Assembly (NCBI GenBank): GCA_017577895.1
Contig: PKQY01000002.1
Location: forward strand, 1 to 64,000
Reading direction: 5' to 3'
Source of the DNA: Bacillota bacterium
GTDB lineage: Bacteria; Bacillota; Bacilli; ZCTH02-B2
Length of the DNA stretch: 64,000 nucleotides
A program made the position numbers and the translations under genes. Each line of letters starts with the position of its first letter. Position 1 is the first letter of the stretch. The notes beneath the pieces were generated by a model. That model was given only the letters and a program-made list of their open reading frames with translations, was not told where the DNA came from and did not search any database. Of this stretch, positions 9,273 through 17,093 are shown piece by piece.

Positions 9273-9556
9273 AAACGCCGTACGACATTATCATTCGTCC
9301 GATCATTACCGAACGGAGCACGGACTTGCAAGAGATGAACAAGTACGTGTTCGAGGTTGATAAACGGGCGAACAAGACGGAGATCAAACAGGCCATCGAG
9401 CAGATTTTCGGTGTCAAAGTGAAAAAGGTGAATACCGCCATCGTGCCGCGGAAGCCGAAAAATTACGGTCGTTACAGCGGTTATACGAAAGAGTGGAAAA
9501 AAGCCATTGTCACCTTGACCCCGGACAGCAAGAAAATCGAAATGTTTGATGTGTAA
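9269..9556 (+). CDS. rplW: 50S ribosomal protein L23
   Basis: L23 sits at the tunnel exit and is the docking site for trigger factor and SRP. The 95-residue product starts MKTPYDIIIRPIITERS and has the standard length. Its ATG overlaps the rplD stop and the binding site GGGAGG lies inside rplD. The tail after the Lys/Asn-rich loop is normal for the family. Confidence 0.97.
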   Translation: MKTPYDIIIRPIITERSTDLQEMNKYVFEVDKRANKTEIKQAIEQIFGVKVKKVNTAIVPRKPKNYGRYSGYTKEWKKAIVTLTPDSKKIEMFDV

Positions 9557-9591
9557 GCTGAAATGGAAGCGAAACACGAGGAGGGAGTTTG

Positions 9592-10422
9592 ATGGGCGTT
9601 AAAGTGTACAAACCCACCTCGCCCGGCCGGCGGAATATGTCGGTGTCCACGTTTGAAGAAATCACCACCGACAAGCCGGAAAAGAGCTTGCTGGAACCGC
9701 TGCCGAAAAAAGCGGGCCGCAACAACCAAGGGCGAATCACCGTCCGGCATCAAGGCGGCGGACACAAACGCCTTTACCGGATCATCGATTTTAAGCGTGA
9801 CAAGGATGGCATTCCCGGACGCGTTGCTACAATTGAATACGATCCGAACCGTTCCGCCAATATTGCGCTCATTCATTATGCCGATGGCGAAAAGCGGTAC
9901 ATCTTGGCGCCGCTCGGTTTGAAAGTCGGCGATACGGTTATGTCCGGACCGGACGCGGATATTAAAGTGGGTAATGCGTTGCCGATGAAATACATCCCGG
10001 TGGGAACCATCATCCACAACATCGAGATGAGACCCGGCAAAGGCGGCCAACTGGTGCGGGCTGCCGGCGCGGAAGCGCAATTGCTGGGGAAAGAAGGCGA
10101 CAAAGTCATCGTCCGTTTGAAGTCGGGAGAAATGCGTTATCTCCATGCTGATTGCCGGGCGACCATCGGTAAGGTGGGGAACGTCGATCACGAAAACATC
10201 CGGATCGGAAAAGCGGGTCGGGCCCGTTGGTTGGGTCGGCGGCCGGCGGTTCGGGGATCGGCGATGAACCCGAGCGATCACCCGCACGGCGGTGGCGAAG
10301 GTAAGGCGCCTATTGGTCGCAAAACCCCGGTGACGCCATGGGGGAAACCGACCTTGGGATACAAAACCCGGAAGAAAAACCATCCTTCCGACAAGTACAT
10401 CATTCGCCGTCGGAACGGCTGA
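9592..10422 (+). CDS. rplB: 50S ribosomal protein L2
   Basis: L2 is a primary 23S rRNA binder needed for subunit joining and peptidyl-transfer activity. The 276-residue product begins MGVKVYKPTSPGRR and contains GRNNQGRITVRHQGGGHKR near residues 42-60 and the C-terminal HPHGGGEGK loop with the critical histidine. The ATG at 9592 is preferred over a TTG one codon earlier, as it has a good spacing to GAGGAGGGA. A 126-base gap separates it from rpsS, which is long for this operon. Confidence 0.97.
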   Translation: MGVKVYKPTSPGRRNMSVSTFEEITTDKPEKSLLEPLPKKAGRNNQGRITVRHQGGGHKRLYRIIDFKRDKDGIPGRVATIEYDPNRSANIALIHYADGEKRYILAPLGLKVGDTVMSGPDADIKVGNALPMKYIPVGTIIHNIEMRPGKGGQLVRAAGAEAQLLGKEGDKVIVRLKSGEMRYLHADCRATIGKVGNVDHENIRIGKAGRARWLGRRPAVRGSAMNPSDHPHGGGEGKAPIGRKTPVTPWGKPTLGYKTRKKNHPSDKYIIRRRNG

Positions 10423-10548
10423 CGCAAAGCAGCAGGAAGCCGTCGTTGGGGCCTGCTCAAAGACGCGGGTCGCTGGACGGAATGGGTGGTCTTGTTTTGA
10501 TCTACCTTGGATGCGCGAGAATCAGCCGAGTGAAAGGAGGGTATGCCC

Positions 10549-10830
10549 ATGGGACGCAGCTTGAAAAAAGGCCCTTTTGTCGATGAACATCTGATGAAAA
10601 AAGTACGGGAACTGAACGAAAAGAACGAAAAACGGGTCATCAAAACGTGGTCTCGTCGTTCGACCATTTTCCCTGAATTTGTCGGTCATACGTTTGCCGT
10701 TTATGACGGACGCAAACATGTGCCGGTGTACGTCACGGAAGACATGGTGGGGCACAAACTGGGAGAATTTGTGCCGACACGGACGTTTCGCGGACACGCC
10801 GGCGACGATCGGAAAACCGGCAAGGAGTAA
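10549..10830 (+). CDS. rpsS: 30S ribosomal protein S19
   Basis: S19 forms a head complex with S13 and contacts A-site tRNA and the 50S subunit. The 93-residue product starts MGRSLKKGPFVDEHL and ends with the basic GHAGDDRKTGKE tail. The second of two nearby ATGs (10549) is chosen because GGAGG at 10536-10540 is 8 bases away, against only 2 for the first. Confidence 0.96.
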   Translation: MGRSLKKGPFVDEHLMKKVRELNEKNEKRVIKTWSRRSTIFPEFVGHTFAVYDGRKHVPVYVTEDMVGHKLGEFVPTRTFRGHAGDDRKTGKE

Positions 10831-10881
10831 GGTCAGATAAGGTTAGATAAGGTTTAGATGCGTGAAAGGAGGTACATGCCC

Positions 10882-11265
10882 ATGGCAGAGAAGGTAGAAA
10901 CGACGGCGGAAAAACCGGCCGTGACCGAAGCCCGTGCCGTTGCCCGTTATGTGCGCATCTCGCCGCGGAAAGCGCGCTTGGTGGTCGACTTGATCCGGGG
11001 CAAACGGGTGGGTGAAGCGCTGGCCATTTTGCGGCACACCCCCAAAGCGGCTTCGCCGATCGTGGAGAAAGTGCTCAATTCGGCTATCGCCAATGCGATG
11101 CACAATTACAACATGAACCCGAACAACTTGTACATCTCCAAAATTTACGTCGACGAAGGCCCGACGTTGAAACGGTTCATTCCCCGCTCCCGAGGAATGG
11201 CCAACCGCATCAACAAACGGACCAGCCACATCACGGTCGTCGTCAGCGAGAAGAAGGAGGGGTAA
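10882..11265 (+). CDS. rplV: 50S ribosomal protein L22
   Basis: L22 lines the exit tunnel with a long beta-hairpin and is a site of macrolide resistance. The ATG at 10882 is 9 bases after AGGAGG (10867-10872) and gives 127 residues. The first 16 residues (MAEKVETTAEKPAVTE) form an extension beyond the usual ARAVARYVRISPRKARLV start of the conserved core. The tip sequence RGMANRINKRTSH is wild-type-like. Confidence 0.96.
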   Translation: MAEKVETTAEKPAVTEARAVARYVRISPRKARLVVDLIRGKRVGEALAILRHTPKAASPIVEKVLNSAIANAMHNYNMNPNNLYISKIYVDEGPTLKRFIPRSRGMANRINKRTSHITVVVSEKKEG

Positions 11266-11268
11266 CAT

Positions 11269-11949
11269 TTGGGTCAAAAGGTAAACCCGAACGGTTTGCG
11301 TCTGGGCATCATCCGCGACTGGGAGTCTCGCTGGTATGCGGAAAAAGACTATGCCGACCTGTTGCATGAAGACCTCAAAATTCGCAATTACTTGAAGAAA
11401 CGGCTGTACGAAGCGGGCATTTCCAAAATCGAGATCGAACGGGCTGCCAACCGCGTCAACGTGACGATTCACACCGCCAAACCGGGCATGGTCATCGGCA
11501 AGGGCGGTTCCGAGGTGGAAAACTTGCGGGTGGCCTTGACGAAAATGACCAACAAACAAGTGCACATCAACATTCAAGAAGTGAAACAACCGGAGCTGGA
11601 TGCCACGCTGGTGGCCGAATCCATTGCCCAGCAGCTGGAGCGGCGCGTGTCTTTCCGGCGGGCGATGAAACAAGCCATTCAGCGGGCGTTGCGGGCTGGC
11701 GCCAAAGGCGTTCGGACCATTGTCAGCGGCCGCTTGGGCGGTGCGGAAATTGCCCGCAGTGAAGGCTACAGTGAGGGAACGGTGCCTCTGCACACGCTTC
11801 GGGCCGACATCGATTACGGCACGGCGGAAGCCCATACGACGTACGGACGCATCGGCGTGAAAGTGTGGATTTATAAAGGAGATGTGTTGCCGAAAAAGGC
11901 GCGCGGCAAAAACGACGGCAATAAAGACGGCAATAAAAGCGAGAGCTGA
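11269..11949 (+). CDS. rpsC: 30S ribosomal protein S3
   Basis: S3 forms part of the mRNA entry tunnel and helicase activity of the 30S subunit. The 226-residue product starts MGQKVNPNGLRLG at a TTG, three bases after the rplV stop, with AAGGAGGGG upstream. The KH domain GXXG loop IGKGGSEVE lies near residues 79-87. The C-terminal tail has a low-complexity Lys/Asn/Asp repeat (GKNDGNKDGNK) that looks lineage-specific. Confidence 0.97.
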   Translation: MGQKVNPNGLRLGIIRDWESRWYAEKDYADLLHEDLKIRNYLKKRLYEAGISKIEIERAANRVNVTIHTAKPGMVIGKGGSEVENLRVALTKMTNKQVHINIQEVKQPELDATLVAESIAQQLERRVSFRRAMKQAIQRALRAGAKGVRTIVSGRLGGAEIARSEGYSEGTVPLHTLRADIDYGTAEAHTTYGRIGVKVWIYKGDVLPKKARGKNDGNKDGNKSES

Positions 11950-11970
11950 GCGGGGAAGGGGGTCTTATCG

Positions 11971-12408
11971 ATGTTAATGCCCAAAAAAGTCAAATACCGC
12001 AAAGAACAGCGTGGCCGGATGAAAGGGAGAGCCAAAGGCGGTACGGAAGTGACCTTTGGCGAGTACGGATTGCAAGCGTTGGAGCCGGCCTGGATCACAA
12101 ACCGGCAAATTGAAGCGGCGCGGATTGCCATGACCCGGTATATGCGTCGGGGCGGAAAAGTGTGGATCAAGATTTTTCCGTCCAAGCCGGTGACCGCCAA
12201 ACCCTTGGAAGTGCGGATGGGAAGCGGCAAGGGATCGCCAGAGCATTGGGTCGCCGTGGTCAAGCCTGGCAAGATCTTGTTTGAAATCGGCGGCGTTCGA
12301 GAAGAAGTGGCGCGGGAAGCCATGCGCTTGGCATCCCACAAACTGCCGATCAAAACCCGGTTTGTCAAACGCAGTGAAATAGGTGGTGAGGCAAATGAAA
12401 GCAAGTGA
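11971..12408 (+). CDS. rplP: 50S ribosomal protein L16
   Basis: L16 helps position A-site tRNA and completes the active 50S subunit. The 145-residue product starts MLMPKKVKYRKEQRG, as in Bacillus (MLLPKR), and has the conserved GRMKGRAKGG and RMGSGKGSPEHWVAVVKPG segments. Its end overlaps the start of rpmC by 14 bases. Confidence 0.97.
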   Translation: MLMPKKVKYRKEQRGRMKGRAKGGTEVTFGEYGLQALEPAWITNRQIEAARIAMTRYMRRGGKVWIKIFPSKPVTAKPLEVRMGSGKGSPEHWVAVVKPGKILFEIGGVREEVAREAMRLASHKLPIKTRFVKRSEIGGEANESK

Positions 12409-12592
12409 ATTGCGGAACATGGCCACCAACGAGTTGGAACAGCACGTGAAAAAGTTGAAAGAAGAGCTGTTCAACCTGCGGTTTCAATTGGCAACCGGAC
12501 AGCTGGACAATCCGGCGCGTCTGCGGCAAGTGAAAAAAGACATTGCCCGGGCTAAGACTATTTTGAGAGAACGGGAACTCGGCATTCGTTAA
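12395..12592 (+). CDS. rpmC: 50S ribosomal protein L29
   Basis: L29 is a small helical protein at the tunnel exit near L23. The 65-residue product starts MKASELRNMATNELEQ and contains the family signature KEELFNLRFQLATGQL. The ATG at 12395 lies inside the end of rplP and its binding site AGGTGGTGAGG is also within rplP, so the two are probably coupled. Confidence 0.96.
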   Translation: MKASELRNMATNELEQHVKKLKEELFNLRFQLATGQLDNPARLRQVKKDIARAKTILRERELGIR

Positions 12593-12618
12593 GCCGAAAC
12601 CAGAAAGGAGGGGCATTC

Positions 12619-12885
12619 GTGGCTGAAACGCGCAATCGCCGCAAAGAATTGGTCGGACGGGTCGTCAGCGACAAGATGGATAAAACCATCGTCGTCAGTG
12701 TCGAAACGTACAAACGGCACCCGCTGTACAACAAGCGGATTCGTTACACGAAAAAGTACAAAGCCCACGATGAACACAATGAAGCCAAGGAAGGCGATTT
12801 GGTGCGGATCATGGAAACACGGCCGCTGTCCAAGGAAAAACGGTGGCGTCTGGTGGAAATCATCGAAAAATCGGTCACTGTGTGA
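12619..12885 (+). CDS. rpsQ: 30S ribosomal protein S17
   Basis: S17 is an early assembly protein with an OB fold that binds 16S rRNA. The 88-residue product starts MAETRNRRKELVGRVVSDKM at a GTG behind AAAGGAGGGG. The signature KYKAHDEHNEAKEGDLVRI is intact. Standard spc-cluster position between rpmC and rplN. Confidence 0.96.
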   Translation: MAETRNRRKELVGRVVSDKMDKTIVVSVETYKRHPLYNKRIRYTKKYKAHDEHNEAKEGDLVRIMETRPLSKEKRWRLVEIIEKSVTV

Positions 12886-12940
12886 CGTTGGATTTTGAAC
12901 GCAACATGCGGACGTCACTGAGCTCAAAGGAGGGATACCG

Positions 12941-13309
12941 ATGATTCAGCCGCAAACCCGGCTCAAAGTGGCGGACAACACCGGGGCGAAGGAACTGATG
13001 TGCATCCGGGTTATCGGTGCTTCCGGAAAACGGACGGCCAACATCGGCGATATCATTGTGTGCTCGGTCAAGGATGCAACGCCCGGCGGGGTTGTCAAGA
13101 AAGGGGACGTCGTGAAAGCGGTCGTCGTCCGGTCGGTGCGGGGCGTTCGGCGTCCAGACGGTTCGTATATCCGGTTTGACGAAAACGCCGCGGTGATTAT
13201 TCGGGACGATAAAAGCCCGCGGGGAACCCGGATTTTCGGCCCGGTCGCCCGTGAGTTGCGGGATAAAAACTTCATGAAAATCATTTCGCTGGCGCCGGAA
13301 GTCATTTAA
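12941..13309 (+). CDS. rplN: 50S ribosomal protein L14
   Basis: L14 forms inter-subunit bridges with 16S rRNA. The 122-residue product starts MIQPQTRLKVADNTGAKE and ends at the normal length. The core GDIIVCSVKDATPGG is typical. AAAGGAGGGA lies before the ATG. It marks the start of the spc part of the supercluster. Confidence 0.97.
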   Translation: MIQPQTRLKVADNTGAKELMCIRVIGASGKRTANIGDIIVCSVKDATPGGVVKKGDVVKAVVVRSVRGVRRPDGSYIRFDENAAVIIRDDKSPRGTRIFGPVARELRDKNFMKIISLAPEVI

Positions 13310-13340
13310 GCCCAGTCTAGGCCATAAGGAGGTGTGGCGG

Positions 13341-13655
13341 ATGCACGTCAAGACAGGGGACATGGTCAAAGTCATCGCCGGCAAAGACAAAGGGAAAACC
13401 GGGCGCATCTTAAAGGCGTTTCCCAAGAAACAACGGGTCTTGGTGGAAGGCGTGAACTTGGTCAAAAAGCACACCAAACCGTCGCAAGCCAACCCGCAAG
13501 GGGGCATTATCGAACAAGAAGCGCCGATCCACGTTTCCAACGTGATGCCGTTGGATCCGAAAACGGGCGAGCCGACGCGGGTCGGGTACAAAGTGTTGCC
13601 GAACGGAAAAAAAGTGCGCATTGCTAAAAAATCCGGTGAGCCCTTGGACAAATAA
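13341..13655 (+). CDS. rplX: 50S ribosomal protein L24
   Basis: L24 is an assembly initiator with a KOW motif. The ATG at 13341 is seven bases after AAGGAGGT and gives 104 residues starting MHVKTGDMVKVIAGKDKGK, the KOW signature. A GTG nine bases earlier is less likely because it overlaps the ribosome binding site. C-terminal zinc cysteines seen in some L24 proteins are absent. Confidence 0.96.
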   Translation: MHVKTGDMVKVIAGKDKGKTGRILKAFPKKQRVLVEGVNLVKKHTKPSQANPQGGIIEQEAPIHVSNVMPLDPKTGEPTRVGYKVLPNGKKVRIAKKSGEPLDK

Positions 13656-13689
13656 GCCGGTTGCGGGCGCAAGAAAGGGGGAAGTTTGA

Positions 13690-14232
13690 ATGGCACCAAG
13701 ACTGAAGGAAAAATACCGGAACGTCGTCGTTCCCAATTTGATGAAAAAATTCAACTACAAGTCGGTGATGCAAGCACCGAAGATCGAAAAAGTCGTCATC
13801 AACATGGGCGTCGGCGAAGGAGCCACCAACGCCAAGGCCATCGACAGCGCCATGGAAGACTTGCAGCTCATTACCGGGCAAAAGCCGGTGGTCACGCGGG
13901 CGAAAAAGTCCATCGCTGGCTTCAAAATCCGTAAGGGGATGCCCATTGGCGTGAAAGTGACACTGCGGGGCGACCGGATGTACTATTTCCTGGACAAACT
14001 GTTCCACGTGGCGCTGCCTCGGGTGCGGGACTTCCGCGGCGTGTCGGACAAATCGTTTGACGGACGGGGCAATTACACCTTGGGCTTGCGGGAACAGCTC
14101 ATCTTTCCGGAAATCGACTACGACAAAATCGATAAAATTCGCGGTATGGACGTTGTCATCGTCACAACCGCCAAGACGGACGAAGAAGCGAAGGAACTGC
14201 TGGCGGAACTGGGCATGCCTTTTGCACGCTGA
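13690..14232 (+). CDS. rplE: 50S ribosomal protein L5
   Basis: L5 binds 5S rRNA and contacts P-site tRNA and S13. The 180-residue product starts MAPRLKEKYRNVVVPNLMKK and has the KVVINMGVGEG and TKAKKSIAGFKIRKGMPIG-like segments at usual positions. GAAAGGGGGAAG precedes the ATG. Length and position are standard. Confidence 0.97.
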   Translation: MAPRLKEKYRNVVVPNLMKKFNYKSVMQAPKIEKVVINMGVGEGATNAKAIDSAMEDLQLITGQKPVVTRAKKSIAGFKIRKGMPIGVKVTLRGDRMYYFLDKLFHVALPRVRDFRGVSDKSFDGRGNYTLGLREQLIFPEIDYDKIDKIRGMDVVIVTTAKTDEEAKELLAELGMPFAR

Positions 14233-14295
14233 CGGGTTTTGACGCAACTGTCCACCGGATGGAAGATGGGATGCTGGTAAAGGAGGGTGGATGAC

Positions 14296-14481
14296 GTGGC
14301 GAAAAAGTCGATGATCGCCAAACAAAAACGGAAACAAAAATTCAAAGTGCGGGAATACACGCGCTGTGAACGGTGCGGCCGGCCCCATGCCGTGTTGCGT
14401 AAGTTCCGACTGTGCCGGATTTGTTTCCGCGAACTGGCTTACAAAGGACAACTCCCCGGCGTAAGAAAAGCCAGCTGGTAA
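14296..14481 (+). CDS. rpsN: 30S ribosomal protein S14, zinc-binding type
   Basis: S14 is part of the 30S head. The 61-residue product is the short C+ form: CERCG and CRICF give the four zinc cysteines. It starts MAKKSMIAKQKRKQKF at a GTG (14296) placed after AGGAGGG; an upstream in-frame GTG overlaps the binding site. Bacteria that can lose zinc often carry a second zinc-free paralogue, which is not seen here. Confidence 0.96.
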   Translation: MAKKSMIAKQKRKQKFKVREYTRCERCGRPHAVLRKFRLCRICFRELAYKGQLPGVRKASW

Positions 14482-14509
14482 TCGACAGTTTGTGAAAGGA
14501 GGGGTAAGC

Positions 14510-14908
14510 ATGTCGATGAGTGATCCGATTGCCGATATGCTGACGCGCATTCGCAACGCCATTGCCGTACGTCATGAAAAGGTGGAGATCCCGGCATCGA
14601 AGATGAAACGGCAAATTGCCGAGATTTTGAAAGCGGAAGGGTTCATCAAGGACGCGGAATATATCGACGACGGCAAACAAGGAATCATCCGCCTCTTCCT
14701 CAAGTATGGACCCAACAATGAGCCAGTCATTACGGGACTGAAGCGCATCAGCAAACCCGGTCTGCGGGTGTATGCCAAACACGAAGAGTTGCCCCGGGTG
14801 TTGCGGGGGCTGGGGATTGCCATCATTTCCACGTCAAAAGGCGTCATGACCGATAAAGAAGCGCGCCGGGCCGGCGTTGGCGGCGAAGTGATCTGTTACA
14901 TCTGGTAA
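14510..14908 (+). CDS. rpsH: 30S ribosomal protein S8
   Basis: S8 binds the central domain of 16S rRNA. The 132-residue product starts MSMSDPIADMLTRIRNA and ends GGEVICYIW, both family signatures. The ATG at 14510 follows AAAGGAGGGG and aligns with the Bacillus start. In proteobacteria S8 represses the spc operon; no such leader was identified here. Confidence 0.96.
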   Translation: MSMSDPIADMLTRIRNAIAVRHEKVEIPASKMKRQIAEILKAEGFIKDAEYIDDGKQGIIRLFLKYGPNNEPVITGLKRISKPGLRVYAKHEELPRVLRGLGIAIISTSKGVMTDKEARRAGVGGEVICYIW

Positions 14909-14931
14909 TGAGCGGCAAAGGAGGTGCAGAC

Positions 14932-15471
14932 ATGTCCCGGATCGGTAGAAAACCGATTGATATACCCGCTGGTGTGGAAGTGACGCTGAACGGGAACGAG
15001 ATATCGGTCAAAGGGCCAAAAGGGCAATTGAGCCGAACGTTGCATCCAGCCATGAAAGTGACCATCGAAAACAATCAAATTCGCGTGGAACGGCCTTCCG
15101 ATAAGAAAGAACATCGGGCGTTGCACGGTACCACCCGCACCATCATCGCCAACATGGTGGACGGCGTAACCAACGGTTATGAAAAACGGTTGGAACTGGT
15201 GGGGGTTGGGTACCGGGCGAGCAAATCGGGCAACAAATTGGTGTTGAACGTCGGTTATTCGCATCCGGTGGAAATCGTGCCGGACCCGGGCATCGAATTT
15301 GAAGTGCCGGAAAACACCAAAATCGTCGTCAAAGGTATTGACAAAGAATTGGTCGGTGCTGTGGCCGCCAAAATTCGCGCCGTCCGTAAGCCCGAACCGT
15401 ATAAAGGCAAAGGGATTCGGTACGAAAACGAACACGTGCGGCGCAAAGAGGGTAAAACCGGTAAGAAATAA
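14932..15471 (+). CDS. rplF: 50S ribosomal protein L6
   Basis: L6 lies near the factor-binding site of the 50S subunit. The 179-residue product starts MSRIGRKPIDIPAGVEV and ends with the conserved GKGIRYENEHVRRKEGKTGKK-type segment. AAAGGAGGT precedes the ATG at 14932; an ATG overlapping the rpsH stop lacks a proper binding site. Two L6 domains are present by length. Confidence 0.96.
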   Translation: MSRIGRKPIDIPAGVEVTLNGNEISVKGPKGQLSRTLHPAMKVTIENNQIRVERPSDKKEHRALHGTTRTIIANMVDGVTNGYEKRLELVGVGYRASKSGNKLVLNVGYSHPVEIVPDPGIEFEVPENTKIVVKGIDKELVGAVAAKIRAVRKPEPYKGKGIRYENEHVRRKEGKTGKK

Positions 15472-15501
15472 GGCCGCGTAAAGAGAAAGGAGTGAAGACC
15501 G

Positions 15502-15876
15502 GTGATTGCCAAGGAATCGCGGAACAAACTGCGTAAACGGAGACACATGAGAGTGCGCAAGAAAGTGTCGGGTACGCCGGAACGTCCGCGTCTGAACGTC
15601 TTCCGTTCCAGCAAACACATTTACGCCCAATTGATCGATGACGTGGCGGGTCGGACCCTGGTCGCCACATCCACCCTGGATCCGGCGCTGCGGGACCAAT
15701 TGGCCGAAACGGGGACCGGGAACAAAGCAGCGGCCTCGTTGGTCGGCAAGCGCATTGCCGAATTGGCGTTGGAAAAAGGATATAAAAAAGTCGTCTTTGA
15801 TCGGGGCGGCTATCCGTATCACGGTCGCGTACAAGCTCTGGCAGAAGCGGCCAGAGAGGCTGGACTGGACTTCTAA
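15502..15876 (+). CDS. rplR: 50S ribosomal protein L18
   Basis: L18 binds 5S rRNA together with L5. The 124-residue product starts MIAKESRNKLRKRRHMRVRK at a GTG and has the signature RPRLNVFRSSKHIYAQ and the C-terminal FDRGGYPYHGRVQALAEAAR. Length is typical. AGAAAGGAGTG lies upstream. Confidence 0.96.
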   Translation: MIAKESRNKLRKRRHMRVRKKVSGTPERPRLNVFRSSKHIYAQLIDDVAGRTLVATSTLDPALRDQLAETGTGNKAAASLVGKRIAELALEKGYKKVVFDRGGYPYHGRVQALAEAAREAGLDF

Positions 15877-15904
15877 GCAAGTTGCATGAAAAGGAGGGAC
15901 ATGT

Positions 15905-16402
15905 GTGAAGATTGACCCCAACGCATACGAGCTGGAAGAAATCGTCGTGCAAGTAAATCGGGTGGCCAAAGTGGTCAAAGGCGGCCGCCGTTTCAGTTTT
16001 AGTGCTCTGGTCGTCGTCGGCAACCGCAACGGCATCGTCGGTGCCGGACTCGGGAAAGCGGCAGAGGTGCCCGATGCGATCCGGAAAGGCGTCGAAGACG
16101 CGAAAAAGAACTTGATCAAAGTGCCGCTGGTTGGAACGACGCTGCCCCATGACATCATCGGCCATTTCGGGGCTGCGAAAGTGCTGATCAAGCCGGCCGC
16201 CGAAGGTACTGGTGTCATCGCCGGGGGGCCGGTTCGGGCCGTGATGGAGCTGGCCGGTGTCAAGGACGTGTTGACCAAATCCCTCGGTTCCAACAACGCC
16301 ATCAACATGGTACACGCCACCTTGGACGGTTTGCGGCGGATGAGACGGGCTGATGAAGTGGCCAGACTGCGCGGCAAGACCGTCAAAGAGCTGTTCAGCT
16401 GA
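15905..16402 (+). CDS. rpsE: 30S ribosomal protein S5
   Basis: S5 affects decoding accuracy and mRNA unwinding; spectinomycin resistance maps to its N-terminal loop. The 165-residue product starts MKIDPNAYELEEIVVQVNRV at a GTG behind AAGGAGGG. The loop VAKVVKGGRRFSFSALVVVG looks wild type. Both S5 domains are complete. Confidence 0.96.
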   Translation: MKIDPNAYELEEIVVQVNRVAKVVKGGRRFSFSALVVVGNRNGIVGAGLGKAAEVPDAIRKGVEDAKKNLIKVPLVGTTLPHDIIGHFGAAKVLIKPAAEGTGVIAGGPVRAVMELAGVKDVLTKSLGSNNAINMVHATLDGLRRMRRADEVARLRGKTVKELFS

Positions 16403-16434
16403 AGCGGTATCCTCGCGTTGAAGGAGGGTTGCAG

Positions 16435-16623
16435 ATGGCGAAAAAATTGCAAATCACGCTGAAGCGCAGCTTGATCGGCAGAACCCCCAATCAACGGGCG
16501 ACGACGAGGGCGTTAGGTTTGCGCAAAGTCCACCAAGTGGTCGTGCAGCCGGACAACCCGGCCATTCGCGGGATGATTGACAAAATCAAACACATGGTGG
16601 AAGTCAAAGAGATCGAAGATTGA
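16435..16623 (+). CDS. rpmD: 50S ribosomal protein L30
   Basis: L30 is a small non-essential 50S protein. The 62-residue product starts MAKKLQITLKRSLIGRTP and contains the TTRALGLRKVHQVVVQPDNP signature. The ATG at 16435 follows AAGGAGGGTT; a TTG two codons earlier overlaps the binding site. Confidence 0.96.
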   Translation: MAKKLQITLKRSLIGRTPNQRATTRALGLRKVHQVVVQPDNPAIRGMIDKIKHMVEVKEIED

Positions 16624-16652
16624 CGAGGCCCTAGGATGAGGAGGTGCGAAAC

Positions 16653-17093
16653 GTGAAATTACACGAATTGAAACCGGCTCCCGGTTCGCGCAAAGCGCGC
16701 AAGCGTGTCGGTCGGGGAATTGGGTCTGGTCACGGCAAAACCTCCGGCCGCGGGCATAAAGGGCAAAAAGCCCGTTCCGGCGGCGGCGTGAGACCCGGCT
16801 TTGAGGGCGGGCAAAACCCGTTGATTCGACGTGTTCCGAAACGGGGATTCAATAACCCCTTGCGGAAAGAGTACGCCATCGTCAAGGTGGAGCAGCTCAA
16901 CCGGTTTGAACAAGGCACGGTGGTCACGCCGGAGCTGTTGAAAGAAAGCGGCGTGATTAAGCAAATCAAAGACGGCGTGAAAATTTTGGGCAACGGTGAA
17001 CTGAAAGTTCCGTTGACGGTCAGGGTGCACAAATTTACCCGTTCAGCGGTGGAGAAGATTGAAGCTGCCGGCGGAAAAACCGAGGTGATCTAA
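16653..17093 (+). CDS. rplO: 50S ribosomal protein L15
   Basis: L15 is a late 50S assembly protein with a long glycine- and lysine-rich N-terminal extension. The 146-residue product starts MKLHELKPAPGSRKARKRVG at a GTG behind GAGGAGGTG. The GRGHKGQKARSGGG segment is typical. Its stop codon overlaps the secY start by one base. Confidence 0.96.
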   Translation: MKLHELKPAPGSRKARKRVGRGIGSGHGKTSGRGHKGQKARSGGGVRPGFEGGQNPLIRRVPKRGFNNPLRKEYAIVKVEQLNRFEQGTVVTPELLKESGVIKQIKDGVKILGNGELKVPLTVRVHKFTRSAVEKIEAAGGKTEVI

